Positions 7,605-15,365 of a DNA stretch of 64,000 bases are shown here, one piece after another (within the stretch, counting starts at the first letter, position 1; each line of letters opens with the position of its first letter). The notes beneath the pieces were generated by a model. That model was not told where the DNA came from. It ran no database searches and saw only the letters and a program-made list of their open reading frames with translations. The translations under genes and the position numbers were made by a program. The DNA is from Acidovorax sp. RAC01 (GTDB lineage Bacteria; Pseudomonadota; Gammaproteobacteria; Burkholderiales; Burkholderiaceae_C): the NCBI RefSeq assembly GCF_001714725.1, contig NZ_CP016447.1:1079501-1143500 (forward strand). The letters run 5' to 3'.

Positions 7605-9689
7605 ATGTCCACCGGTCTCAATCTTGCCCAGCTCCAGGCTGTCCACTACACCGACGGGGCCTGCCTGGTGCTGGCCGGGGCGGGCTCGGGCAAGACGCGC
7701 GTCATCACCCAGAAGATCGCGCACATGATCGAAAAGGGCATGGAGCCCAGGCGCATTGCGGCCATCACCTTCACCAACAAGGCTGCGGCCGAGATGCGCG
7801 AGCGCGCCAAGGGCCTGATCGGCCGGCGCGCCAAGGACGTACTGGTGTGCACCTTCCACGCGCTGGGCGTGCGCATGGTGCGCGAAGACGGCGCGGTGCT
7901 GGGCCTCAAGCCGCAGTTCAGCATCATGGATGCCGACGACGTGACCGGCATCCTGAAGGAAGCCGCGGGCGGCACCACCGACCTGGCCACGGCCCGCCAG
8001 TGGCAGTGGACCATCAGCAAGTGGAAAAACATGGGCCTGAACGCCGAACAGGCCCTGGCCCAGGCCGCCGACGACCACGAGCGCAGCATTGCCGTGCTGA
8101 TGGCGCGCTACGAAGAGCGCCTGAGCGCCTACCAGAGCGTGGACTTTGACGACCTGATCGGCATGCCACTGCGTCTGCTGCGCGACTTCCCCGAGGTGCG
8201 CGCCAAGTGGCAGGCCGCCCTGAGCCATGTGCTGGTGGACGAGTACCAGGACACCAACGCCACGCAGTACGAGCTGCTCAAGCTGCTGGTGGGGGCTGAT
8301 GGCCACTTCACGGCCGTGGGCGACGACGACCAGTCCATCTACGGCTGGCGCGGTGCCACGCTCGACAACCTGAAAAAGCTGCCCATCGATTTCCCGCACC
8401 TCAAGGTCATCAAGCTGGAGCAGAACTACCGCTCCACCAGCGCCATCCTGCGCGCGGCCAACAACGTGATCGGGCCCAACCCCAAGCTGTTTCCCAAAAC
8501 CCTCTTCAGCGAACTGGGCGAGGGCGAGCCCGTGCGCGTGGTCGATGCCGACACCGAAGAGCACGAGGCCGAGCGCGCCGTGGCACGCATCCAGAGCCTG
8601 CGCGCGGCAGCCAACCCGCCGCCGGACTGGAAGAGCTTTGCCATCCTGTACCGCGCCAACCACCAGGCCAAGCCGTTCGAGAAAGCCCTGCGCAAGGCGA
8701 ACATTCCGTACAAGGTTTCGGGCGGCACCAGCTTTTTTGACCGCGCCGAAATCAAGGACCTGTGCGCCTGGTTCCGCCTGTGGATCAACAACGACGACGA
8801 TCCGGCGTTTTTGCGCTGCATCACCAGCCCCAAGCGCGGCATCGGCCACACCACGCTGGCGGCACTGGGTGCGTTTGCCACCCAGCACAAGCAAAGCATG
8901 TTCGGCGCGCTGTTCAACGGCATGCTGCCCGCGGCCGTGCCCAAGCGCGCGCTCGACGGCCTGCACGAGTTTGGCCGCTACATCAACGACCTGGAACACC
9001 GCGCCCGCCACACGCATGGCGCGGAAGACGCACGCGCCTTCCTGGCCGACTGGCTCAAGGAGATCGGCTACGAGCAGCACCTGTACGACGGCGAAGACAG
9101 CGAAAAGGTGGCGGCCGCCCGCTGGACCAACGTGCTGGAGTTCTGCGACTGGATGGCCCAGCGCGCGGGCGGGCAGATCGACGACACCGCAGGCGCCGTG
9201 GTGGCCAAGGAAACCAAGAGCCTGCTGGAGGTCTCGCAGACCATTGCGCTGCTCTCGACCATCAGCGAGCGCGAGCAAGAGCAGGACATGGTGACGCTTT
9301 CGACCCTGCACGCCAGCAAGGGGCTGGAGTGGCCGCACGTCATCCTGGTGGGCGTGACCGAGGGCATGCTACCCTTCAAGCTCGACGACGACGAAGGCCG
9401 CCAGCAAAAGGTGAGCGACGACACCGCGCAGCGCCTGCAGGAAGAACGCCGCCTGATGTACGTGGGCATCACCCGCGCCCAGCGCACCCTGGCCGTGAGC
9501 TGGACCAAAAAGCGCAAGAAGGGCCGCGAGATGGTGGCCGCCCAGCCCAGCCGTTTCATCGCCGAGATGGGCCTGGACAAAACCACCGCCCGCGAAGCCC
9601 CGCGCGAAAAGCTCAAGGCGCTGCGGGCCGAGTTTGCGGCCAAGGCGCAGGCCAGCGCGGCAGCGGCCAGCGCCGCGCCACAGGCATGA
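7605..9689 (+). CDS. rep: ATP-dependent DNA helicase Rep (UvrD/PcrA superfamily 1A)
   Basis: A 694-residue SF1A 3'-5' helicase. All motifs are visible: GACLVLAGAGSGKTRVITQK (Walker A), AAITFTNKAAAEMRERAKG (Ia), HVLVDEYQDTNATQYELL (Walker B/II), AVGDDDQSIYGWRGA (III), VIKLEQNYRST (IV), STLHASKGLEWPHV (V) and RRLMYVGITRAQRTL (VI). The start MSTGLNLAQLQAVHYTDG aligns with the beginning of E. coli Rep, and the length is close to Rep's about 673, supporting rep rather than uvrD. Rep clears protein roadblocks ahead of the replisome. The 3' end overlaps or nearly touches the small exported protein gene that follows. Confidence 0.92.
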   Translation: MSTGLNLAQLQAVHYTDGACLVLAGAGSGKTRVITQKIAHMIEKGMEPRRIAAITFTNKAAAEMRERAKGLIGRRAKDVLVCTFHALGVRMVREDGAVLGLKPQFSIMDADDVTGILKEAAGGTTDLATARQWQWTISKWKNMGLNAEQALAQAADDHERSIAVLMARYEERLSAYQSVDFDDLIGMPLRLLRDFPEVRAKWQAALSHVLVDEYQDTNATQYELLKLLVGADGHFTAVGDDDQSIYGWRGATLDNLKKLPIDFPHLKVIKLEQNYRSTSAILRAANNVIGPNPKLFPKTLFSELGEGEPVRVVDADTEEHEAERAVARIQSLRAAANPPPDWKSFAILYRANHQAKPFEKALRKANIPYKVSGGTSFFDRAEIKDLCAWFRLWINNDDDPAFLRCITSPKRGIGHTTLAALGAFATQHKQSMFGALFNGMLPAAVPKRALDGLHEFGRYINDLEHRARHTHGAEDARAFLADWLKEIGYEQHLYDGEDSEKVAAARWTNVLEFCDWMAQRAGGQIDDTAGAVVAKETKSLLEVSQTIALLSTISEREQEQDMVTLSTLHASKGLEWPHVILVGVTEGMLPFKLDDDEGRQQKVSDDTAQRLQEERRLMYVGITRAQRTLAVSWTKKRKKGREMVAAQPSRFIAEMGLDKTTAREAPREKLKALRAEFAAKAQASAAAASAAPQA

Positions 9690-9700
9690 GGAGCCCCGCC

Positions 9701-10210
9701 ATGCGCCCCACACCCCTCCCGGCTCGGCTCACCACGGCCGTCGCTGTTCTTTTGATAGCAATCAGCGCTTATCCTACAAGCGCCAAAGCCCAAAAACAGC
9801 CAGAATCGGCCGTCGCCTGCCCGGCAGCGGCCGATATGGGCCACCTGCATCTGCAGGGCCGCTGGGTGGCCACGCTGCAGGCCCCGCCCGCCGCCGCCGA
9901 TGGCGCCACCGCACCACCGGCCCCAGCCACCGCCATCCTGCAACTGGGCCCGCATCCCGAGCTGGCACACAGCGTGCGTGGTACCGTGCGACGCGGCAAC
10001 GCCACGGCGCTGGTCAGCGGCGACGTGGATGAGGGCGACCTCACTTTGGAAGAATCAGTCAACGGCACCAACATCAGCGCAACCTGGACAGGCCAGGTTG
10101 TGGATGGCAGTTGCGGCAAGGAAATACGCGGAACATGGAACAACGCCAACCCCACCCCCTCAGCCCCTTCGGCTCCGTTCGTGCTGCGCAAGCAGCCGGG
10201 CTGGCAATGA
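9701..10210 (+). CDS. Small exported protein of unknown function
   Basis: A 169-residue protein with a signal peptide (RLTTAVAVLLIAISAYPTSAKA) and a short mature domain containing two visible cysteines (VACPAAADMG and VVDGSCGKEI), LQGRWVATLQ and a beta-rich ATWTGQVVDGSCGKEIRGTWNN pattern that recalls lipocalin-like or extracellular binding folds. No family is recognised. Start ATG at 9701 is preceded by GAGGAG; an in-frame ATG at 9686 overlaps the rep stop. The end overlaps the phospholipase start (ATGA). Its signal-peptide coding sequence is made from a dispersed repeat copy (9750-9790). Confidence 0.75.
   Translation: MRPTPLPARLTTAVAVLLIAISAYPTSAKAQKQPESAVACPAAADMGHLHLQGRWVATLQAPPAAADGATAPPAPATAILQLGPHPELAHSVRGTVRRGNATALVSGDVDEGDLTLEESVNGTNISATWTGQVVDGSCGKEIRGTWNNANPTPSAPSAPFVLRKQPGWQ
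9750..9790 (+). repeat. Dispersed GATAGC/AGCGCTT element, copy b (inside a coding region)
   Basis: Reads TTTTGATAGCAATCAGCGCT followed by TATCCTACAAGCGCCAAAGCC. GCGCTT (9765-9770) and AAGCGC (9778-9783) form the family's hairpin. It lies in frame within the signal-peptide region of the exported protein gene, encoding roughly IAISAYPTSAKA. Confidence 0.7.
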
Positions 10211-11445
10211 CCCGACCACGCAGCAGTGCCCCGGGCGCTGCGCTCCCAACCCTTGCAGCCTTGCCCTTGGCCCTGGGGCGCACGGCATCGCTGGTGCTGG
10301 CGGTGCTGGCACCGGCAGGTGCCGCGCTGGCGCAGGCACCGGCGGCCCCGGCTCCGGCCAGCGGTGCCACCAGTGCCCTGAGCCGCTGCACGGCCCTGAG
10401 CACCGACAACCAGGCCCGCCTGGCGTGCTTTGACCAGTGGGCGGCCGAACAAAAATGGCAGGCGCCCGAAGCCTCGGCGTCTGCAGCCGGTGGCGCTGCG
10501 GCCAGCGACAGCCCCAGCATGCCCGCACCGGTCGACAGCACGCTGCCCGCCACCCGCATCATTGACGTGGCCCGCACCGAAGGCTGCCGCGATCCGCAGT
10601 ACAGCGACCTCTCGCGCTTCTGGGAGCTGGAGTCGGGCAGCGACTGCGGCACCTTCAGCTTCCGCGGCTACCGGCCCATCACCGTGTCGGTGGTGGCATC
10701 CGACTCGGTCAACCGCCAGCCCACATCGCCAGGGCCCAACAATTCGGCCACCACCAGCACCAACTACCGCACGACCGAAAACCGCATCCAGCTGTCGGTG
10801 CGCACCAAGGTGGCCCAGGGCCTGCTCACGCAGGGGCACCCTACGCTGAAGGATTCGGTGTGGTTTGGCTACTCGCAGCAGTCGTACTGGCAGCTGTTCA
10901 CACCGCAGATCTCGCGCCCCTTCCGCGCCACCGACCACGAACCCGAGGTGATGTATGTGTACCCCACCACGGCCGAATTGCCGTTTGGCTGGAAGTGGCG
11001 CTACAGCGGCATCGGGCTGGTGCACCAGTCCAACGGCCAGAGCGAGCCGCTGTCGCGCAGCTGGAACCGCGCCTACCTGATGACCGGCATGGAGCTGGAC
11101 AGCCGCTGGGTGGTGAACGCCCGGCTGTGGAAGCGCATCAGCGAAAGCGCCGACAGCGACGACAACCCCGGCATCAGCGACTACGTGGGCCGCGGCGAGC
11201 TGTCGGTGTTCTGGAACGTGAACAAGGAAAACACCGTGGGCGCCACGCTGCGCAGTTCCCTGTCGAGCAGCGACCGCGGATCGGTGCGGCTGGAGTGGAT
11301 GCAGACCCTGGGCAGCGGCCTGTGGGGCAGCAAGAGCAACCTGCGCCTGCACACCGCCCTGTTCAGCGGCTATGGCGACAGCATGATCGACTACAACCGC
11401 AAGCGCACCGTGTTCAGCGTGGGGCTGAGCCTGGTGGACTTCTAG
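10207..11445 (+). CDS. pldA: Outer membrane phospholipase A (OMPLA)
   Basis: A 412-residue precursor. The C-terminal two thirds form the 12-stranded barrel of outer-membrane phospholipase A, with the catalytic signature GLVHQSNGQ (His about residue 273, Ser about 275) and the downstream SRSWNRAYL carrying the expected Asn. The enzyme hydrolyses phospholipids that reach the outer leaflet. Before the barrel is an Ala/Pro-rich signal region and a LSRCTALSTDNQARLACFDQWA segment often seen at the front of Burkholderiales PldA proteins. The ATG overlaps the stop of the previous exported-protein gene as ATGA, implying translational coupling. The protein ends in a barrel-type aromatic residue (LSLVDF). 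Confidence 0.92.
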   Translation: MTRPRSSAPGAALPTLAALPLALGRTASLVLAVLAPAGAALAQAPAAPAPASGATSALSRCTALSTDNQARLACFDQWAAEQKWQAPEASASAAGGAAASDSPSMPAPVDSTLPATRIIDVARTEGCRDPQYSDLSRFWELESGSDCGTFSFRGYRPITVSVVASDSVNRQPTSPGPNNSATTSTNYRTTENRIQLSVRTKVAQGLLTQGHPTLKDSVWFGYSQQSYWQLFTPQISRPFRATDHEPEVMYVYPTTAELPFGWKWRYSGIGLVHQSNGQSEPLSRSWNRAYLMTGMELDSRWVVNARLWKRISESADSDDNPGISDYVGRGELSVFWNVNKENTVGATLRSSLSSSDRGSVRLEWMQTLGSGLWGSKSNLRLHTALFSGYGDSMIDYNRKRTVFSVGLSLVDF

Positions 11446-11823
11446 AAGCACAGAGAACACCCCCCTGAGGCGCTGCGCGCCTTCCCCCTGCTCTTACATC
11501 GCTGCGCGATGTGGGCAGGGGGACGCAGCCATCGCTGCGGGGCGGCCCTTGCTTGGCTGCCCTCGCTGGAGCATGCCAGTTGCAAAGGCCTCGCGCAAAG
11601 CGGGGCAAAGAAGGAAGGGTCCCCGGCCCGACGCCTTCACAACTTGTTACGACATCATCCTCAAGTTGCGGTCATCCGTGCCGACGGGCCACGACAATGT
11701 CACGCGCGCCGAGCCCTGCATGGCCTTGCGCGAAAGGCGCCGGATAAGAGCCCCTTTCGCACCGTTTTACCTGCCATTGCCCCGCCGTGCGACCTCGACA
11801 ATGCCGACAAAGAGGAACATCCC
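11446..11823. other. Intergenic region with a dispersed repeat
   Basis: This 378-bp gap carries copy 1 of the GC-rich dispersed repeat (11459-11572). Its remainder shows no convincing gene. An AGAGGA Shine-Dalgarno sequence lies just before the next start at 11824. Confidence 0.6.
11459..11572 (-). repeat. GC-rich dispersed repeat, copy 1
   Basis: On the minus strand it contains GCAAGGGCCGCCCCG (11538-11552), then a hairpin built on ATCGCGCAGCGAT, then GGGGGAAGGCGCGCAGCGCC and TCAGGGGGGT. The 15-mer is identical in copies 2 and 3. It lies directly 3' of pldA. Confidence 0.75.
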
Positions 11824-12210
11824 ATGGACATGCAATACCAGCTCAAGGCAGGCAGCTACTACCTGTATGACATGCGCGAAGCGCCCAGCGCCGTGACGGG
11901 CGAGCGCCGGTTCAAGCTCAAGACCGACACCGTGGCCATTGCCTTTGATGCGTACACGGGCGAATTGCACCAGCACGGCAGCCCTGCCCGCATCCAGTCG
12001 TGGGCCAACAACACACGCCGCCGCCTGCGCGCCGCCGGCGCCCAGGACGTGGCCAACGACATCGTCGTCGTGTCGGGCCCGTTGCCGGTGGATGAACTCA
12101 ACAAATGCCTGTGGGTGCGCGGCTACGTGCGCCGCATGTTCTCGCGCCTGGCCACGCTGCCGCACGGCAAGTTCCAAAAGCCTGCAGAGCCGTTTCGCAA
12201 GGCGGCCTGA
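11824..12210 (+). CDS. Conserved hypothetical protein, 128 residues
   Basis: A soluble 128-residue protein beginning MDMQYQLKAGSYYLYDMREA. It has no signal peptide or membrane segment; a basic middle (NNTRRRLRAAG) and a VVVSGPLPVDELNKCLWVRGYVRR motif stand out. I do not recognise the family. The ATG follows AGAGGAACATCCC, an adequate ribosome-binding site, and codon use matches its neighbours, which supports a real gene. Confidence 0.7.
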   Translation: MDMQYQLKAGSYYLYDMREAPSAVTGERRFKLKTDTVAIAFDAYTGELHQHGSPARIQSWANNTRRRLRAAGAQDVANDIVVVSGPLPVDELNKCLWVRGYVRRMFSRLATLPHGKFQKPAEPFRKAA

Positions 12211-12244
12211 GGGGCAGCCACTGCGCAGCGCGGCGGCACCTGCG

Positions 12245-12721
12245 TTACTGGTACTTCGCTGCCGTGATGAACTCGCCAAACGTCTCGCACCAGACGATCA
12301 CGGCCGCATATTTCGCCGGGTCCACGCCCAAAGGCAGCGTCACCACAAAATTCTCGAACGTCTTCACGTCACCCACCCGCAGCATGCTGGGCTTGAGCCG
12401 CTGAAATTCAGCCTCGGTCTCCACAAACGTGGGTGACAGGTAGAGCTTGTAATCCGGCCCCGGCGCAACCCGGCCCAACAGTGAAACGGTGGTCGCCGTC
12501 ACGGTGACAGCACCCTCGCCCCAGTGCAGGGCATCGCTGTCCTTCAGATCCCGCCTGAACTCGCCTTTGAAAAGCGCCTGCGCCGACGCCGCCTGCACCT
12601 GCTCCGCCGTGGGCGCATCGGGCGCAATGAGAATGGGCAACGCATAGATGCCGCCCGCAAAGCCTGCAACGGCCATGGCAGCATGCGAGAGAGTGAGCAA
12701 AACGGTTCTGCGTGTGTTCAT
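12245..12721 (-). CDS. DM13-domain protein, membrane-anchored
   Basis: A 158-residue protein with an N-terminal signal or anchor (residues about 8-35, TVLLTLSHAAMAVAGFAGG) and a single DM13 domain: FKGEFRRDLKDSDALHWGEGAVTVT, DYKLYLSPTFVETEAEF, then VIVWCETFGEFITAAKY with the family's conserved cysteine. DM13 domains have been proposed to act in redox or electron-transfer reactions at the cell surface. It is transcribed on the same strand as the membrane protein gene upstream, 100 bp away. Confidence 0.83.
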   Translation of the reverse strand: MNTRRTVLLTLSHAAMAVAGFAGGIYALPILIAPDAPTAEQVQAASAQALFKGEFRRDLKDSDALHWGEGAVTVTATTVSLLGRVAPGPDYKLYLSPTFVETEAEFQRLKPSMLRVGDVKTFENFVVTLPLGVDPAKYAAVIVWCETFGEFITAAKYQ

Positions 12722-12821
12722 GGGCGGTGGCCAAGGTCATCGGTTGGAATGCTGCAGCGGGCCACGCGGCCCCGTGGGTGACGCCGCACCGCTGAGCGGC
12801 GTCGGCGCAAAGGAAAAATGG

Positions 12822-13460
12822 TCAGGCACCACTGCGTCCACGGCGCAGTGCAAGCGCCAAGCCGACGACGATCACGAGCGGGCCGCCGACCACGAACACA
12901 AGATTCATCATGCGGTCGATGCCGGCCGATGCCCCCCAGGCACGAATTCCAACAACCAGCAGCCACGCGCCCCAACCGGCAAGCAGTATGCCCGCCAGCC
13001 ACCGCACCCAGCCGCCCGCGCGCACCGCCCTGGAGCCATCGGGGATGGGAGCGGTAGTGTCGCCCGGCGCGCCGCGCAGCAGCGCCCAGCACCCTGCTGC
13101 GCTCAGCGCGAACATGAGGCCCATGGCGCTCCCTTGCGTCCATTGCGCCGCACCGATCGACGGGCGGTAAGGCTTGAAGGGGCCGAGGATGTGCATCACC
13201 AGCCCCACCGTGGCGATCACGAGAAACACCCCCAGCCCTTCCATCCACAGCCCGGAAGAGGCCATGCTGCGCCCGCGCGCAGGCAGCGGTTGGGGTGCAG
13301 GGGACCGCGCCCAAAAGGACCAGGCGAACGCGGCGCAGGGCACCAGCCAGCAGAGATAAAGGGCGAGGTAGCCCAAACTCAGAGGTGGACGGAAGGCGAG
13401 CACCAGGTGCATCCCCGCGCCGAGGGCCAGGAGCAGTGCGAATGTGGTTCTGGGGCGCAT
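12822..13460 (-). CDS. Hypothetical multi-pass membrane protein
   Basis: A 212-residue protein with about six hydrophobic segments (for example FALLLALGAGMHLVLAF, LALYLCWLVPCAAFAWSFW, FLVIATVGLVMHILG and MMNLVFVVGGPLVIVVGLALAL). The ATG at 13460 is preferred; a TTG 27 nt upstream would add nine residues, and neither has a clear ribosome-binding site. No family recognised. It sits upstream of the DM13 gene and borders the AT-rich island. Confidence 0.65.
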   Translation of the reverse strand: MRPRTTFALLLALGAGMHLVLAFRPPLSLGYLALYLCWLVPCAAFAWSFWARSPAPQPLPARGRSMASSGLWMEGLGVFLVIATVGLVMHILGPFKPYRPSIGAAQWTQGSAMGLMFALSAAGCWALLRGAPGDTTAPIPDGSRAVRAGGWVRWLAGILLAGWGAWLLVVGIRAWGASAGIDRMMNLVFVVGGPLVIVVGLALALRRGRSGA

Positions 13461-13499
13461 GGGTGGGGCGGTATGTGGCTTAACCAATTAAGGTAATCG

Positions 13500-14730
13500 G
13501 CAGCTGAAAGCTATCCGCTTGAGCGCCGGGCTAGAAAAATAATTCGATCCCAACCCCTTTGCTTTACCGAACCTAGTCCCCTTTATTTTTTTCGATTGAT
13601 TGACCAACCATTTACCACATTCAGACACTCCACGCCCTGGGTCACTCCAATGGTTGGGGAACTAAACTGCACAACCGCCTCTCGCCCTGGTTCAATAAAG
13701 TATTCAAGCTGCAGCACAAATGGGGATAAGCTTAATGCATCTTCGCAACGCGACGGCGCGTGTTCAATTCCTATGCTTGCGACATTAAACTGCGACGAAT
13801 TAACGATGTGAATAAACAAGCCGTCTGCTGTTTTCCACCATGTTTGAGCGTCCTCTATCTTGGCAACATCACTTTTCGGAATGTGGTATTCATTTTGCCG
13901 CGGGGACTGTGCAACGCTAGCGTTGATACGACTTAACGTGCCAGCTTTAATTCGGCTCATTAATCCAGATGCACGAACCTCAAACGAAGACTTGGTTTCC
14001 TGAGCCACGACACCACCGCCTTCCACGCTTGGTTTTGGTGCCGGGTCCTTGCTTATCTCGTACTTGCGCTCCCACGGGTTGGTATCAGACTGTGGTTGAG
14101 TAATTACTCCATTTTCAAAATTAGGGTAATCATTGAATGATTGTTGAGATGCTCTCTTTTTATAGTCTTGATATTGTGGCAAAGCAACAGCAGCAATGAT
14201 GCCAATGAGAAATATCACAAGGGTAGCTTTTCCAACCCATTTTGGAATTGAAAGAGGTGATGCATTTTCGTCTTTTCGCAGCTTGTGCTTTGCCCGACTT
14301 ACGCCAACACCTGCACCAAAAAGAGCCCACCAAAAGCCCTTGCCAATGATTGGCAATAAGCTATTTTCGTCACCCCATTTCATCCATGTAATTAAAATCG
14401 TTCCAAGAAGGCTCCCCCCAAACCACGCAACCAAAAATGCTAAAGCAAAACCGACAATCGCCCTCCAAAGGTGTAGGCCGGTGGATGTAATTCCATATGC
14501 AATTCCATATGCAATACCGAAAATCAATAAATACGTGAGCATAGCTCTCCCTCAATAGAAATTAATTTTTAGACGACCAGCGCCTTGGCCACCAAACGCA
14601 GGCAACCGACCAAGCTAACTTATGGTTTATCTGACCAGACGAACGATACCCACAATCGCGGTCATTAAAAAACCGCATCACCCAAAAAAGTGTTTGAACT
14701 CAGGCCTGTCACTCAGCACACGGGATGAAT
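13500..14730. other. AT-rich island, probably acquired
   Basis: Base composition falls sharply compared with the surrounding GC-rich DNA, and codon use in the single gene it carries (many AAA, ATT, AAT, TTT codons) is unlike its neighbours. It is bordered on the right by an integrase relic. Transfer is inferred from composition and context. Confidence 0.7.
13583..14542 (-). CDS. Membrane protein with internal type IV pilin-like helix
   Basis: A 319-residue protein of unknown function. Residues about 1-90 hold three or four hydrophobic segments (LTYLLIFGIAYGIAYGI, WRAIVGFALAFLVAWFGGSLLGTILITW, FWWALFGAGVGV). After a charged linker comes ATLVIFLIGIIAAVALPQYQ followed by DYKKRAS, which closely resembles the N-terminal helix of type IV pilins, but without a prepilin leader and in an internal position. 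The C-terminal about 180 residues are soluble, with two cysteines (SRCEDALSLS and VECLNVVNG). The ATG follows GGGAGAG. Its low GC content suggests acquisition. The C-terminal domain is not recognised. Confidence 0.75.
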   Translation of the reverse strand: MLTYLLIFGIAYGIAYGITSTGLHLWRAIVGFALAFLVAWFGGSLLGTILITWMKWGDENSLLPIIGKGFWWALFGAGVGVSRAKHKLRKDENASPLSIPKWVGKATLVIFLIGIIAAVALPQYQDYKKRASQQSFNDYPNFENGVITQPQSDTNPWERKYEISKDPAPKPSVEGGGVVAQETKSSFEVRASGLMSRIKAGTLSRINASVAQSPRQNEYHIPKSDVAKIEDAQTWWKTADGLFIHIVNSSQFNVASIGIEHAPSRCEDALSLSPFVLQLEYFIEPGREAVVQFSSPTIGVTQGVECLNVVNGWSINRKK

Positions 14731-14732
14731 GA

Positions 14733-15157
14733 ACAGGCATCGCAAAGCCGACAAACCTGACTGGGCCTCCACGGTCCATCAAGCTGCCGGATCAAGTCTG
14801 CGAGAGGGTTCGCTATCTGCACTACAGCCTACAGACCGAAAAGGCCTACGTCTATTGGGCAAAGGCATTCCTGTTGTGGACGGCCCGAACCCAGGGCGCG
14901 TTTTGGCCCCCCGCGAAATGGGGCAAGGGGACGTCGAAGGTTTTCTGACCATGCTGGCGACCGAGAAGAAGGTAGCGCCCGCCACGCACCGGCAAGCACT
15001 GAATGCGCTGTTGTTTTTGTACCGGCAGGTGCTGGGTATGGAGCTGCCATGGCTGCAGCAGATGGGCCGCCCGCCAGAGCGCAAGCGCATTCCGGTCGTG
15101 CTGACGGTGGCGGCTGGCGGTTCGACCAGCCCCCTGGGTGCGCTGGCCCTGCCATAG
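14733..15157 (+). pseudogene. Integron-type tyrosine recombinase remnant (frameshifted, truncated)
   Basis: Two adjacent frames together encode the N-terminal domain of an integron integrase-like tyrosine recombinase. The first frame (about 14733-14905) reads [18 protein letters not shown], then [16 protein letters not shown]. The second (about 14910-15110) reads [20 protein letters not shown], then KVAPATHRQALNALLFLYRQVL and MELPWLQQMGRPPERKRIPVVLT. The break is near TTTTGGCCCCCC (14901-14912). No start codon is left, and the catalytic C-terminal domain (R-H-R-Y residues) is missing: after VVLT the frame runs into unrelated sequence and stops at 15157. It is therefore non-functional. It lies at the edge of the AT-rich island. 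Confidence 0.85.
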
Positions 15158-15325
15158 CTGCCTGCCTAACTGCCTGCCTGCGGCGCGCAGACCACCGCAA
15201 GCGGTGACAGGGGCTACGACGAAGCTGTTGCCAGTGCATCCCCACCAAGTCAGGCTCGCCACGGGGCGACTTCCTGGCAAATTTTGAGCGAAATGAGCCG
15301 GTAGCCCCCGCAGATTCATCCCTGA

Positions 15326-15350
15326 TTGCTATTTAGTTGATAGCACATCA
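15326..15350. repeat. Dispersed GATAGC element, copy d (short)
   Basis: GCTATTTAGTTGATAGC is the AT-rich core of the dispersed family, about 16 bp beyond the P450 stop codon. The GCGCTT hairpin part is degenerate here. Confidence 0.5.
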
Positions 15351-15365
15351 GCATCTCACAACACC

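Noticed and set aside
6497..8149. 550-codon frame overlapping the ABC receptor and rep genes
   Set aside because: It crosses two well-supported genes in another frame and its composition (Arg, His, Gly) is that of a shadow frame.
15165..15171. GCCTAAC as a possible integron attC core site near the integrase relic
   Set aside because: No matching GTTRRRY partner was found at a suitable distance, and a 7-mer is expected by chance.
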